Assembly: GCA_965232815.1 (NCBI GenBank)
Contig: OZ247427.1
Span: 62,001-126,000, forward strand
From: Bin87 sp026710825
GTDB lineage: Bacteria; Chloroflexota; Dehalococcoidia; Lucifugimonadales; UBA3495
Direction: 5' to 3'
DNA length: 64,000 bases
In this document: piece by piece, positions 63,210 to 64,000 of the stretch
How positions within the stretch are numbered: the first letter of the stretch is position 1
Layout of the letters: each line of letters starts with the position of its first letter
Made by a program: the position numbers and the translations under genes
Notes under the pieces: generated by a model
Seen by the model: only the letters and a program-made list of their open reading frames with translations
Told to the model about the DNA's origin: nothing
Databases searched by the model: none

Positions 63210-64000
63210 ATGACCACTTCCGCAGCAACCCCGGGCGCATCTGCGTCTGCCGCCGACGCGCTCGCCGAACAGCAACGTAGCCGGGCCGGCCAGGTAATAC
63301 ACAACGTAAAGCAGTACCCCATCATCCCGTTGGTTATCCTGGCGGTGATGCTGATCATCCCGGCCGTCTTCGCCAATCTGATCTCGCCCCATGACCCCGT
63401 CGATGTCAATCTCCGCGCCCGGTTGATGCCCCCCGCCTGGATGGAAGGCGGCAGTTGGGAGTACGTGCTTGGCACCGACCGCCAGGGTTTTGACATCCTC
63501 AGCCGCATCATCCACGGCGCCAGGATTTCCCTGTCCATCTCCGTGCTGGCCATCGCCTTGGGTGGTGGCGTCGGCACCGTGCTCGGCCTTGTTGCTGCCT
63601 ATCGCGGCGGTTGGATCGACACCCTGATCATGCGCATCGTTGACATCAAGCTGGCGTTCCCGTCCATCCTGTTGGCGCTGGTGCTGGTGGCAGTCAGCGG
63701 CCCGGGCTTCCAGACCGTGGTCTTGGTAATCGCTCTCCTGTTGTGGGCCAGATTCGCCCGTATGGTGCGCGGCGAAGCCCTCGCCATCAAGCAGCAGGAC
63801 TTCATCGCCCGCGCCCAGGTAGCCGGAGCATCACCAATCCGCATCATGGTTCGGCATATCTTCCCCAACGTCGTCAACACCGTCGTCGTCTTGGCCACCT
63901 TGGAGGTTGGCCACGTCATCATCTTGGAGTCCACGTTGAGCTTCCTCGGTGCCGGCTTGGTCAAACCCACGCCCGCTTGGGGCCTCATGGTGGCTGACGG
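63210..64000 (+). CDS. ABC transporter permease, DppC/OppC type (partial, runs off window)
   Basis: The ATG at 63210 opens a frame that is still open at 64000, 263 codons. It has an Ala-rich start, helix PIIPLVILAVMLIIPAVFAN, ISPHDPVDVNLRARLMPPAW, YVLGTDRQGFDILSRIIHGA, the contact loop QDFIARAQVAGASPIRIMVR, and ESTLSFLGAGLVKPTPAWG just before the edge. The usual terminus lies about 35 codons beyond. The ATPases are expected next. Confidence 0.92.
   Translation, partial: MTTSAATPGASASAADALAEQQRSRAGQVIHNVKQYPIIPLVILAVMLIIPAVFANLISPHDPVDVNLRARLMPPAWMEGGSWEYVLGTDRQGFDILSRIIHGARISLSISVLAIALGGGVGTVLGLVAAYRGGWIDTLIMRIVDIKLAFPSILLALVLVAVSGPGFQTVVLVIALLLWARFARMVRGEALAIKQQDFIARAQVAGASPIRIMVRHIFPNVVNTVVVLATLEVGHVIILESTLSFLGAGLVKPTPAWGLMVAD

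Noticed and set aside
1..64000. tRNA, rRNA or riboswitch
   Set aside because: No cloverleaf with a typical T-arm, no rRNA core sequence and no known riboswitch core was seen by eye; a covariance-model search would be needed to exclude small RNAs.

Overview
This 64 kb window is bacterial, GC-rich and gene-dense. No rRNA or tRNA gene, CRISPR array, transposase or phage gene was recognised. The gene content suggests a free-living, heterotrophic Chloroflexota of the SAR202/Dehalococcoidia type: a luciferase-like flavin monooxygenase, tandem metal-dependent amidohydrolases, an HpaB-type hydroxylase, an extradiol dioxygenase, an FMN hydroxy-acid oxidase, a copper amine oxidase, two Opp/Dpp transporters and very large FN3/Calx-beta surface proteins. 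That assignment is inference from gene content only; no marker gene is present.

Layout. 1-2946: repeat-rich non-coding start, a small hypothetical gene, then a ferritin-like gene closely followed by a luciferase-like monooxygenase. 2990-14261: accessory, decaying DNA with two giant secreted proteins on the minus strand (1109 and 1703 aa). They share a C-terminal module and a ~50 bp repeat upstream, and are flanked by an RCC1-repeat remnant and a cytochrome P450 remnant. 14610-20585: FMN hydroxy-acid oxidase, a copper amine oxidase with an apparent N-terminal frameshift, and a translationally coupled pair of unknown beta-rich proteins. 21144-27910: a complete peptide/nickel-type ABC transporter (binding lipoprotein, two permeases, two ATPases), interrupted by a fragment of a second binding protein and a small membrane protein. 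27986-42872: a catabolic island with methyltransferase, SnoaL-like protein, SDR, epimerase, HpaB-type hydroxylase, STAS protein, LigB-type dioxygenase, three amidohydrolases, polysaccharide deacetylase, DUF255 protein, dodecin and MetE-like methyltransferase. 42974-47540: a membrane-anchored FN3 protein with an HELAHH metalloprotease-like motif and a recent internal 732 bp duplication, then a decayed Tat-exported sulfite-oxidase-type gene. 47651-53433: alpha/beta hydrolase, PHP phosphoesterase, exonuclease-DinG helicase fusion, OGG-type glycosylase, FmdB zinc ribbon. 53790-58826: a zinc locus with a Fur/Zur repressor, an unusual zinc-binding protein, a ZnuB/AztB permease and a DUF3179 lipoprotein. 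59157-64000: a PAS-LuxR regulator and the start of a second Opp/Dpp transporter, cut by the window edge.

The most notable system is the zinc locus. Its binding lipoprotein (787 aa) appears to be a ZnuA/AztC-type receptor with an AztD-like beta-propeller zinc chaperone inserted into the His-rich loop, so that chaperone and receptor form one polypeptide. Upstream lie four TGATA-N5-TATCA-like palindromes whose centres are 29, 30 and 30 bp apart, about three helical turns each. A fifth copy sits at the start site of the Fur-family gene, just downstream of a good sigma-70 promoter. No ABC ATPase is encoded in the locus, and a strong intrinsic terminator separates receptor and permease genes.
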